This document shows, piece after piece, positions 53,429-61,483 of a stretch of 64,000 nucleotides of DNA (the first letter of the stretch is position 1; the number at the start of each line of letters is the position of its first letter). This DNA is from Gemmatimonadota bacterium (GTDB taxonomy: Bacteria; Gemmatimonadota; Gemmatimonadetes; Gemmatimonadales; Gemmatimonadaceae), in contig DAHUXM010000027.1 of the NCBI GenBank assembly GCA_027307165.1, positions 1 through 64,000 on the forward strand, given 5' to 3'. The translations under genes were made by a program, and so were the position numbers. The notes beneath the pieces were generated by a model, which saw only the letters and a program-made list of their open reading frames with translations, ran no database searches and was not told where the DNA came from.

Positions 53429-53632
53429 CTACACGGGTCGTTGTTGCGGAATCAGAAAGCCGGCGGCGAGGTCTCGGCTTCGGTCTTCGGATTCGTCGGG
53501 CTCTGGAGCCTCGTCACGTGTTGCGAATGGATCGGGCCAGTGCTTGAGGTAGGCCTTGAGTAGATCGGACGTTTGTTCGATGGCCGTCTGGCGTTTTCCT
53601 CTGGAGATTCTGGGGTGGAGCTCTAGTGCCAT
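53429..53632 (-). CDS. Small hypothetical protein
   Basis: The 67-residue protein has a helical N-terminal part (RQTAIEQTSDLLKAYLKHWP) and an acidic, charged second half. It has no clear ribosome site beyond AGGATAGG at a distance of ten. It is a small acidic protein of unknown function with moderate support. Confidence 0.4.
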   Translation of the reverse strand: MALELHPRISRGKRQTAIEQTSDLLKAYLKHWPDPFATRDEAPEPDESEDRSRDLAAGFLIPQQRPV

Positions 53633-53735
53633 TTGGGGTGCCTATCCTGGGTTGAGCGTCGGAACCGCACCGTGCAGGATGCGCACCACCGAACCCGGTG
53701 GGGGTCGATCGAATCCGTAAGGATTCGATGCCGAG

Positions 53736-54377
53736 TCAGGCGCGCGAGCTTTCGGGAGGGTAGGTGTAGATCGCCGTTGGCAGCCCTTCGGGCTTCATCT
53801 GACGCAGCTCGATGAAGGAGAAACCGATCTTCTCGAGCAGCTTGATGGAGCGCGTGTTGTCGGGCGAGACCAGGGCCAGGGTGCGCGGCGCCTTGAGTGT
53901 GGTGCGGGCGAATTCCAGCATCGCGATCGCCGACTCGGTGGCGAACCCCTGGTACCAGAAGTCGGGGAGGAAGGCGTAGCCAAGGTCGGCGTCCTCGAAC
54001 TGGACCCGCTTGAGGAGTCCGCAGATCCCGATCGGGACGAAGGTGGTCTTCAGCGTCACCAGGTAAAGGCCGTGGCCGTGGCGCTCGTAGCTCGCGATCG
54101 GCCCGTTGAGCAGATAGGCGACCGCATCGTCGCGGGTTCGGATGCCCCGGTCGCCGATATTGGCGATGAACGATGGATCGTTGACGAGCTCGAGAATGAA
54201 ACCGGCGTCGTCGGTGGTGAAGTGACGGAGGAGGAGCCGGTCGGTTTCCAGCACAGTGGTCGGAGCCTGTGGGGTCACCGGCGACACCGCCGAGGCGCAC
54301 TGGGCGCGTGGTTTGGTTTCGGCATGCAATGGCAGGCTACATTTGGAGACGGTGTGCCGGAGAGATGTACCGGACAC
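53736..54377 (-). CDS. GNAT-family N-acetyltransferase
   Basis: The protein has [40 protein letters not shown], and [20 protein letters not shown], the acetyl-CoA binding pattern of the RimJ/RimL-like group. The family N-terminus suggests a start near 54281 (VTPQAP) rather than 54377; the first 32 residues are not conserved. Divergent from the EttA gene. Confidence 0.88.
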   Translation of the reverse strand: MSGTSLRHTVSKCSLPLHAETKPRAQCASAVSPVTPQAPTTVLETDRLLLRHFTTDDAGFILELVNDPSFIANIGDRGIRTRDDAVAYLLNGPIASYERHGHGLYLVTLKTTFVPIGICGLLKRVQFEDADLGYAFLPDFWYQGFATESAIAMLEFARTTLKAPRTLALVSPDNTRSIKLLEKIGFSFIELRQMKPEGLPTAIYTYPPESSRA

Positions 54378-54419
54378 GCATGTCGTTCTTATAGAGTATC
54401 ACAGTTTTCGAGGCGTTCC

Positions 54420-56096
54420 GTGGCACCACAGTTCATATATGTCATGAAGGATCTCCGGAAGGTAGTTCCACCTTCGCGCGAGATACTGAAGGGAATCTGG
54501 CTCTCGTTCTATCCAGGCGCAAAGATCGGCGTGCTCGGCGCGAACGGCGCCGGCAAGTCGTCGTTGCTGCGTATCATGGCCGGCGTCGATCAGGATTTTC
54601 AGGGTGAGGCGTGGGCGCACGCGGGGACGCGGATCGGATATCTCCCCCAGGAACCGCAGCTGGACCCCACAAAGAACGTACGCGAGAACGTCGAGGAAGG
54701 GGTGAAGTCGACGCGGGATCTTCTCACGAAGTTCGAGGAGATCTCGATGAAGTTCGCCGAGCCGATGAGCGATGATGAGATGAACAAGCTGCTGGACAGC
54801 CAAGGACGCGTGCAGGAGCAGATCGACGCGGCGAATGCGTGGGAGCTGGACCGCACGATCGAGATCGCGATGGACGCGCTGAGACTGCCGCCCGGTGATG
54901 CTGCGGTGACGAATCTGTCGGGCGGTGAGAAGCGTCGTGTGGCGCTGTGTCGCGTGTTGCTGGAGCAGCCTGACATGTTGCTGCTGGACGAGCCGACGAA
55001 TCACCTCGACGCGGAATCTGTTGCGTGGCTGGAGCGGCATCTCGCGGACTTCAAGGGAACCGTCGTTGCGATCACGCACGATCGTTACTTCCTGGACAAC
55101 GTCGCGCAGTGGATCCTGGAGCTGGACCGCGGCGCGGGAATACCATATGAAGGGAACTACACGTCGTGGCTGGAGCAGAAGCGCGCGCGTCTGCAGCTGG
55201 AAGAGAAAACGGAATCAGCGCGTCAGCGCACACTCGAGCGTGAGCTGGAGTGGGTGAGGATGGCGCCGCGCGCGAGGCAGGCGAAGAGCCAGGCGCGCGT
55301 GAAGCGATACGAGGAACTGGCTGAAGCGGACACGGCCGAGAAGACGATGTCGCATGAGATAGTGATTCCGCCACCGCCCAGGCTTGGCAACGACGTCGTG
55401 ATTGCGAAGGGATTGAAGAAGGGCTACGGCGACAAGTTGTTGTACGACGATCTCACGTTCTCGCTGCCGCGCGGCGGGATCGTCGGCGTCATCGGACCGA
55501 ACGGTGCTGGTAAGACGACGATGTTCCGGATGATCGAGGGGACTGAGAAGCCGGATGCGGGATCGTTGACGATCGGAGATACGGTTGTGCTCGCGTACGC
55601 GGATCAGGAGCGCGCGCTGGACGGAACCAAGTCGGTGTACGACGAGGTGAGTCAGGGGCACGATCTGATTCAGGTCGGTAAGCGCGAGATGAATGCGCGC
55701 GCATACTTGTCGACGTTCAACTTCAAGGGAACGGATCAACAGAAGAAGGTCGGCGATCTGTCGGGTGGAGAGCGGAATCGTTTGCAGCTCGCGAAGGTGC
55801 TGAAGGCGGGCGGGAATCTGTTGCTGCTGGACGAGCCAACGAACGATCTCGACGTGGATACGTTGCGCGCGCTGGAAGATGCGTTGATCGATTTCGCGGG
55901 ATGTGCGGTGGTTATTTCGCACGATCGTTGGTTTCTGGATCGCATTGCGACGCACATGCTGGCGTTCGAGGGGAACAGCGAGGTGGTGTGGTTCGAGGGG
56001 AATTACAAGGAGTACGAGGCGGATCTGCATAGACGGAAGGGCATAGACGCGGATCAGCCGAAGAGGATCAAGTACAAGGCGTTGGTGCGGGGGTAG
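54420..56096 (+). CDS. ettA: ABC-F translational factor EttA
   Basis: Starting at GTG 54420 ([17 protein letters not shown]), the 558 residues match EttA length. There are two ATPase domains: Walker [10 protein letters not shown] with LSGGEKRR and [11 protein letters not shown], and GPNGAGKTT with LSGGERNR and [11 protein letters not shown]. The arm/linker [16 protein letters not shown] follows the first domain, as in EttA. EttA binds the ribosomal E-site and gates entry into elongation by ATP level. The GTG start is supported by family alignment. Confidence 0.95.
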   Translation: MAPQFIYVMKDLRKVVPPSREILKGIWLSFYPGAKIGVLGANGAGKSSLLRIMAGVDQDFQGEAWAHAGTRIGYLPQEPQLDPTKNVRENVEEGVKSTRDLLTKFEEISMKFAEPMSDDEMNKLLDSQGRVQEQIDAANAWELDRTIEIAMDALRLPPGDAAVTNLSGGEKRRVALCRVLLEQPDMLLLDEPTNHLDAESVAWLERHLADFKGTVVAITHDRYFLDNVAQWILELDRGAGIPYEGNYTSWLEQKRARLQLEEKTESARQRTLERELEWVRMAPRARQAKSQARVKRYEELAEADTAEKTMSHEIVIPPPPRLGNDVVIAKGLKKGYGDKLLYDDLTFSLPRGGIVGVIGPNGAGKTTMFRMIEGTEKPDAGSLTIGDTVVLAYADQERALDGTKSVYDEVSQGHDLIQVGKREMNARAYLSTFNFKGTDQQKKVGDLSGGERNRLQLAKVLKAGGNLLLLDEPTNDLDVDTLRALEDALIDFAGCAVVISHDRWFLDRIATHMLAFEGNSEVVWFEGNYKEYEADLHRRKGIDADQPKRIKYKALVRG

Positions 56097-56210
56097 GGCG
56101 TCATCCGTCCTCTATGGCGGATTCTAACCACATACCGTACAATGTTACCCGTAGCCATTTCGATTCAATTACCGTAACATCCGCAGTTTAATAATTCAAC
56201 CGCGCACGTA

Positions 56211-57284
56211 ATGCTGGCACGATCTCCGTGGGGGCCGTTATACGAGCGCGATCTCGATTTGGTCCTGCTCGATCTCCTATACTCGAACGCGTCATTTCGT
56301 CGACAGTTGCTCGCGACGATAGCCCCAGACGTGCGCAACGACCCCGAAGCTGATTTTATAGGCGCATGGCATTCGGTGATCGACGATCTGGGCCACGAAT
56401 CAGACATCGAAGCGGAATGGCGCACCCCAGTTGGGACGTTCACGCTTCTGATAGAGGACAAACTCGGTGCGCGTTGCCAGCCAGATCAGGCTCTTCGCTA
56501 TCTTGCTCGTGCTGCGCGTTATCGAGAGAGCGGACGATCGGCTGCCACGCGCACACTGCTGGTGGCGCCGGCCGAGTATCCCGCACGGCACGCCGAAGAT
56601 ACTGCGCCGTTCGAGGCATATCTCGCGATCGAGCAGATCGGCGCGTGGACCGATGCAGGGTCAAACGGTGGGCGCGGCGTATATCTCACGCGAATGTTAC
56701 AGCATGCGATCGATCGTGTCACACGCACGCATACCACTCGCAGCAGCACATCATCAAGTCCAACGCGAATCGACGGCCGCACGGCCGCCGGCGATGTCGC
56801 GGATGACGGGCCCTCCGCCGCGAAGGTTGCGATGGTGCCCATTTATGCGATACTCCGTGAAATCCTCGCACAACTCGGCTCTAACCTCACGATTACGTCT
56901 TCCGGGACGTGGGTGTACTTCACGTTCCCAGAGCGCCGGACAAATGTCATGCTGCGGTACCGGCTCACCGACGGATGGGCGGAACTCAGCTTCGTCAAGA
57001 AGACCATTCCTGAAGAGCGGGTCGTTCAGGTCTTCCGCGCGAACCCGCTCAAAGGAGGAGATGTGAGCACGCGTGGAAAGACCGAAACGGCAATCTGGAT
57101 GCCGACTCCCGAACTTGATCTCGAAGCTGGCGTTGCTGGTCAGCGCGACCGCGTGCTCGCTGCATGCGGTGTGGTTGAAACATTGAGGCGATGGTACATG
57201 CAGCATGCGGACACATTGCATTCGACAGGTGAGGTCATGAGTACTGACCACACACAGCGCGCCGGAGCCACACGGCCAGACTGA
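56211..57284 (+). CDS. PD-(D/E)XK nuclease superfamily protein
   Basis: The 357-residue protein has an N-terminal nuclease core: helix with LYERDLDLVLLDLLY (Glu), HESDIEAEW (Asp65), then LLIEDKLGARCQPDQALRYL (Glu82-x-Lys84), the metal-binding triad pattern. The C-terminal half after about 200 is of unknown fold (PIYAILREILAQLGSN, WVYFTFPERR). It has no methylase neighbour, so it is a solitary nuclease-like gene, with AT-rich flanks unlike the local GC. It could be a DNA-damage or anti-phage effector. Confidence 0.72.
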   Translation: MLARSPWGPLYERDLDLVLLDLLYSNASFRRQLLATIAPDVRNDPEADFIGAWHSVIDDLGHESDIEAEWRTPVGTFTLLIEDKLGARCQPDQALRYLARAARYRESGRSAATRTLLVAPAEYPARHAEDTAPFEAYLAIEQIGAWTDAGSNGGRGVYLTRMLQHAIDRVTRTHTTRSSTSSSPTRIDGRTAAGDVADDGPSAAKVAMVPIYAILREILAQLGSNLTITSSGTWVYFTFPERRTNVMLRYRLTDGWAELSFVKKTIPEERVVQVFRANPLKGGDVSTRGKTETAIWMPTPELDLEAGVAGQRDRVLAACGVVETLRRWYMQHADTLHSTGEVMSTDHTQRAGATRPD

Positions 57285-57409
57285 CCACACGTGACGTCTA
57301 TTCCTGAGTAACGAATAGGCTCCCAAGTGATAGGTGCCCAGTGCGTGTGTTTGCGCATATCGACTTGACCCGAACAGCGTCTCATATCTGATCTCAAGGC
57401 TTCTGCCCG

Positions 57410-58045
57410 ATGCATAGAATTTCTGGAATCTTCGTACTCTGCCTGGGCGCCATTTCTGCGTGCACGCAAGCCCAACAGCCACCGACGCATGACACCACTG
57501 CGGCAGGCGAAATTGCCGATGCGAAACTGCTAGACAGGCCCATCACCGTACTCGACTACGCACTCTTGAGAATCCACGATGAGCTCACTAACGATGCTCC
57601 GTTCATCAAAGAAATGCACCTCTGGCGAGCTTGGGTGGTAAGCGGAATGGAAATGCCGACCGAGGTCACCGCCATTGCGTTAGCGCCCGATTCGGCACAT
57701 GTGATCGTGGGCTACGATGTATCGACTGGAAGCCTCACGCAGCGTGCGCGCGAGGTGTGCCGCACCATTGATGGATTTGCCAGCAGAACTACCGCGGCTG
57801 ATTCGGGCACCCGCAGGATTCGGTGGGCACGAGACAATGTGCTGTCACGCTTCATGCCGCGTGCCACCGCAGCATCGGTAACGGCGGAAGTCAGATCTCG
57901 AGCGAATGATGACTTGCAGCGACGCATGTCAGTCGTCATCACGATCTACGAGCGCTCCACACGGCGCTTCACGAAATGCGAGCGTCAAGCGCTGAGCGAT
58001 TCGATGACCGTAGAGGAGCAGACAGCCGGAGGGAAGGACGAATAG
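57410..58045 (+). CDS. Lipoprotein, unknown function
   Basis: The 211-residue protein has a lipoprotein signal (VLCLGAISAC, Cys18), then a mixed alpha/beta region with LLDRPITVLDYALLRIHDEL and a C-terminal helical part. No family is recognised. It sits between the nuclease and Fic genes. Confidence 0.6.
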   Translation: MHRISGIFVLCLGAISACTQAQQPPTHDTTAAGEIADAKLLDRPITVLDYALLRIHDELTNDAPFIKEMHLWRAWVVSGMEMPTEVTAIALAPDSAHVIVGYDVSTGSLTQRAREVCRTIDGFASRTTAADSGTRRIRWARDNVLSRFMPRATAASVTAEVRSRANDDLQRRMSVVITIYERSTRRFTKCERQALSDSMTVEEQTAGGKDE

Positions 58046-58235
58046 CCGTTCGTTGAGGTGCGACAGAAGCTTCCAGAGAATTCGCGATAGCACATGTTCG
58101 GAACATGAAACGCTGCGGCAGCCGGAAGGGTGAAGGGCGGGCTGGGGTCGCCTTCCCAAGAATTGGCTATTAAGCGATAAGCTATTATCCTTTATTAAAG
58201 CCGATAGTTAATAAACAACTCTAATCAGCCCACTC

Positions 58236-59405
58236 ATGCCGCGACGGACAACGGGTCACTGGCGGACCATCTCGACCGTTGGAGGGGAGCGCGCCCGGGC
58301 GTATGTACCTGTTCCACTGCCGCCGTCGCCCTCTCTGAGAATCGATGGCCGCCTCCGGGACCGCCTCGATGCGGCGCTCCTCGCACTGGGCCGACTGGAC
58401 AGCGTGTCCACGCTGCTGCCGGACACGGGCCTCTTTCTGTACATGTATGTGCGGAAGGAGGCGGTCCTGTCGTCGCAGATCGAGGGTACTCAGTCATCGC
58501 TCTCCGATCTTCTGCTCTACGAGGCGAATGAGTCTCCCGGCGTGCCCCTCGACGACGTCGTCGAGGTTTCGAGCTATGTAGCGGCCATGGAGCATGGCCT
58601 GGCGCGGATTCGCGATGGCTTCCCACTCTCCAACCGCCTGATCCGCGAGATCCACGGCATCCTGCTCCATGATGGCCGGGGTGCGGACAAGAGCCCCGGT
58701 GAGTTCCGACGCTCGCAGAACTGGCTCGGCGGAACTCGGCCGGGCAATGCACGCTTCGTCCCGCCACCGCCGGAGGAAGTGCCCGCGTGCATGGGGGCGC
58801 TGGAGCGCTGGCTGCACGACGAGCCCGAGCGCACACCAACGCTGCTGAAAGCGGCGCTGTCGCACGTTCAATTCGAGACGATCCACCCGTTCCTGGACGG
58901 TAACGGCCGCGTAGGTCGGCTACTCGTCCCTCTTCTCTTCTGCGTCGAGGGCGTACTCCACGAGCCGCTACTATACCTGAGTCTGTACCTCAAACAACAC
59001 CGGGACGAATACTACGAGCTGCTCGACCGGGTGCGGAGGAGCGGCGATTGGGAAGAGTGGCTCGGCTTCTTCGCGGACGGTGTGCGTGAGAGCGCAGAAG
59101 GCGCGGTGACGACAGCGCAGCGTCTCACTGTGCTGGCGCGTGATGATCGCACGCGTATCGAACGAGACGGCGGACGCGCGGCGGGGACGATGCTGCGGCT
59201 CCAGCAGACGCTGCTCGAGCATCCGATTCAGTCTGCGACGCAGCTCGCCGAGCGCACGATGCTCTCGATGCCGGCGGTGAACAACGGGCTCACCGCGCTC
59301 GCGACGAGCGGAATCATTCGCGAGCTGACCGGTCGGCGTCGAAACCGGCTGTACAGCTACGCATCCTATCTGCAGATCCTGGGCGAGGGAACCCAGCCGC
59401 TCTGA
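58236..59405 (+). CDS. Fic/DOC-family protein
   Basis: The 389-residue protein has the inhibitory helix SSQIEGTQSS (Glu83) at the N-terminus, the catalytic HPFLDGNGRVGRL (His217) and a C-terminal winged helix (IQSATQLAERTMLSMPAVNN). It is the class II Fic architecture with a self-inhibiting Glu; members add AMP to target proteins. Upstream is an AT-rich leader with GCTATTA repeats. Regulation or toxin role not decidable. Confidence 0.93.
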   Translation: MPRRTTGHWRTISTVGGERARAYVPVPLPPSPSLRIDGRLRDRLDAALLALGRLDSVSTLLPDTGLFLYMYVRKEAVLSSQIEGTQSSLSDLLLYEANESPGVPLDDVVEVSSYVAAMEHGLARIRDGFPLSNRLIREIHGILLHDGRGADKSPGEFRRSQNWLGGTRPGNARFVPPPPEEVPACMGALERWLHDEPERTPTLLKAALSHVQFETIHPFLDGNGRVGRLLVPLLFCVEGVLHEPLLYLSLYLKQHRDEYYELLDRVRRSGDWEEWLGFFADGVRESAEGAVTTAQRLTVLARDDRTRIERDGGRAAGTMLRLQQTLLEHPIQSATQLAERTMLSMPAVNNGLTALATSGIIRELTGRRRNRLYSYASYLQILGEGTQPL

Positions 59406-59495
59406 ATCAACGGTGCTGTGCGAGGCGCGTAGGTACACTGAATTGGACCCGCGACCATCCTGGCGCGCGGTGAGTCCGGCCGTCCAAGTCCTCAG

Positions 59496-60116
59496 CTACC
59501 AACCACGAGGCTTGACCCACGTTCCAGTCTCGTCCCTGACGATATCCGGGAACTGGCTTGCGCCAAGCGCGCCCGGTCGAATGACTTTCACGAACGATGC
59601 TGTCTCACGGAGTTTCACCGGAACGGGAGTCCTCGGGCTGAGCACACCGACAGGTAGATGGAGACGATGTGCCACGACATCTATTGGCATGACGAGGTCG
59701 GAATCGCTCGAGATGATTCCCGCAATGTCGAATTTGCTCTCGTACGCATCGCAGAGTAGTTGGGTTGCGATGTTCACATCGGACCCCTTCTCTTCTGTCT
59801 TCATGTATCTGACCCATCTTGGTGGCGGGGCCAGGTTGAGGGCAAGCGTAGAGTGCGAGAGAAAGTGACCGAAATAGATCTCGATCTCAGGTAGTATCTT
59901 CAACGCACCGATATATGCCTGCTGCCGAATGGCCTGACTCGGATCGCCAGGTCTCGGTGAAATGCGCGCAGTAAAGTATTTCACCTTCACTACGCGCGCT
60001 CGAGGGAGCATGACACGCGCGAGCGCGACAAGATTGAGCCACTTGTAAGGTGATTTCTTGAGACAGCGATTGTACAGGTTGAATCCATCAACATACACGT
60101 ACGCCCGCTGAGCCAT
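59496..60116 (-). CDS. NYN-domain (PIN-like) ribonuclease
   Basis: The 206-residue protein begins MAQRAYVYVDGFNLYNRCL, the NYN signature, with EEKGSDVNIATQLLCDAYES and IISSDSDLVMPI as the acidic metal-binding residues. NYN proteins are Mg-dependent endoribonucleases. The leader has two perfect hairpins (see 60137-60183), which suggests RNA-level control of the gene. Confidence 0.93.
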   Translation of the reverse strand: MAQRAYVYVDGFNLYNRCLKKSPYKWLNLVALARVMLPRARVVKVKYFTARISPRPGDPSQAIRQQAYIGALKILPEIEIYFGHFLSHSTLALNLAPPPRWVRYMKTEEKGSDVNIATQLLCDAYESKFDIAGIISSDSDLVMPIDVVAHRLHLPVGVLSPRTPVPVKLRETASFVKVIRPGALGASQFPDIVRDETGTWVKPRGW

Positions 60117-60136
60117 TTTTCACCCCTGAAAAAGCA

Positions 60137-60183
60137 GAAGCCGCCTTTCGGCGGCTTCGCGCCCTGTCGTCGAAGCGACAGGG
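60137..60183 (-). promoter_or_regulatory. Two-hairpin leader upstream of the NYN gene
   Basis: Hairpin one: CCCTGTCG (60162-60169) with CGACAGGG (60176-60183), 6-base loop. Hairpin two: GAAGCCGCC (60137-60145) with GGCGGCTTC (60150-60158), 4-base loop, followed on the minus strand by TGCTTTTTC, a T-run. Together they form a tandem structure ending 20 bases before the ATG. It could be an attenuator, a substrate for the NYN enzyme, or an RNA partner. Confidence 0.6.
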
Positions 60184-60273
60184 GGGGTTGACACTAAACA
60201 TAGGGCCTGCGGACTCTCGGCGTCAAGTCCTCGTTCTGCATGCGCGTGGGCATTTTCGTGCATCGAGCGGTTG

Positions 60274-61224
60274 TCACCATGCTGATGCCCGTGATGCAAT
60301 CGAAAATGTAAATGGCTCTCCGACAAACTGCCGGACCCGACATCCTCCGATACGCGCAGGCTCGAACTCGGCTGTCGATAGCCATCGCGTGACGGAATCC
60401 AGGAAGTCGTTGTAGGCGTCGAGCATTCGTCCGGTTGGTCGCTTCTTTGTTGGAGACCAGACTTCCTTGATCGATCCAGGAATCGCGCGGCCCGTCGAGT
60501 CGACCTGGAACTCCAGGATAATGACTGCAGTGATGCCTTCGCGCAGTTCGGCAGATGGGTACTCGGGCTGTGACTTGCTCGTAAGCCTTACGGGCACTTC
60601 AGGCGGGAAGAATACGGAGAACACAGGAAAGGCGATGCGCGGTGGGTGCGTTAGCTGACGTTTGCCCGGGAGTGTCAGCTCGAAGCTGATCCCGAATTTC
60701 AAGGAATCAGCACGCGTACCCTCGGGCCAGAATGGTCCCTCTCCCTCGTCCGTGGTCTTGTGTGCAGCTGCAAGCAATGTTGCCGCTGCGATGGAGTCAG
60801 TATGTGGCGAAAGCAACCGAAAGACTGGGGGTGCGTTACGATAGACGGTGACGCCGAGCGGAGTGTGTCGCTCGATCTTGCGCCAGGTGATGTCGGGTTC
60901 GCCGGGCGGAAGCGTGTCACCTCTTGCGTTGAGAAGGCTACGCATCCGGAGCGAAACCGACTGTGCAAAGATATCCGCCATCTCTGCGATGCCGGAATCG
61001 GTTGGCTCGTTGACGTCGGCGCGAATGTAAACGATGCGTGGAATCGATGCCGGGGTCGAGAGTGTATCCAGGCATGACGCGGCATGTGTTATTGTGCTAC
61101 CATCGGCTGCTTGCGCGGAAAGTTTGTGCAGCGACAGAAAAGCGCACGCGATCGCTGCCAGCCAGACGGGGCGATTCAAATATTGTGTGCCTTGCATGAT
61201 GCGTGAAAGTGTCGGATCGAACAT
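60274..61224 (-). CDS. TonB C-terminal domain protein (energy-transducer-like)
   Basis: The 316-residue protein has an N-terminal hydrophobic segment (PVWLAAIACAFLSLHKLSAQ) and a TonB-like C-terminal domain from about 215 (PEYPSAELREGITAVIILEF, with VDSTGRAI and FEPARIGGCRVRQFV). It lacks the proline-rich stretch of TonB. The start may be 61197. It may act as a periplasmic energy-coupling or scaffold protein. Confidence 0.7.
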   Translation of the reverse strand: MFDPTLSRIMQGTQYLNRPVWLAAIACAFLSLHKLSAQAADGSTITHAASCLDTLSTPASIPRIVYIRADVNEPTDSGIAEMADIFAQSVSLRMRSLLNARGDTLPPGEPDITWRKIERHTPLGVTVYRNAPPVFRLLSPHTDSIAAATLLAAAHKTTDEGEGPFWPEGTRADSLKFGISFELTLPGKRQLTHPPRIAFPVFSVFFPPEVPVRLTSKSQPEYPSAELREGITAVIILEFQVDSTGRAIPGSIKEVWSPTKKRPTGRMLDAYNDFLDSVTRWLSTAEFEPARIGGCRVRQFVGEPFTFSIASRASAW

Positions 61225-61483
61225 GTACGCATGGTTCCGAAGCTGCAGACACCGGCAAAGACCGCGCGGCGGCGTCCGCTAATGTAATGCTCCCATGGGA
61301 GACAAGCTTGCGGGCCTGATCGTTCGGTCTGAGCGGCATTGGTCCGGTCCAGGGGCGACGTCGCGCTTCCGGCGTCACGGCCAGCAACCGCCGCGGCGTC
61401 TAACGCGTACTTTATTCGACGAGTATTTTCGCAGCTAGAATTTGCGCTCTCAGTCCAGCATCCTTTCCGAAGGCCCATTCCGA

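Noticed and set aside
53736-54281. Start of the GNAT gene at 54377
   Set aside because: The first 32 residues are not conserved-looking; the family start at 54281 is more likely, but I kept the longer frame in the feature and flagged it.
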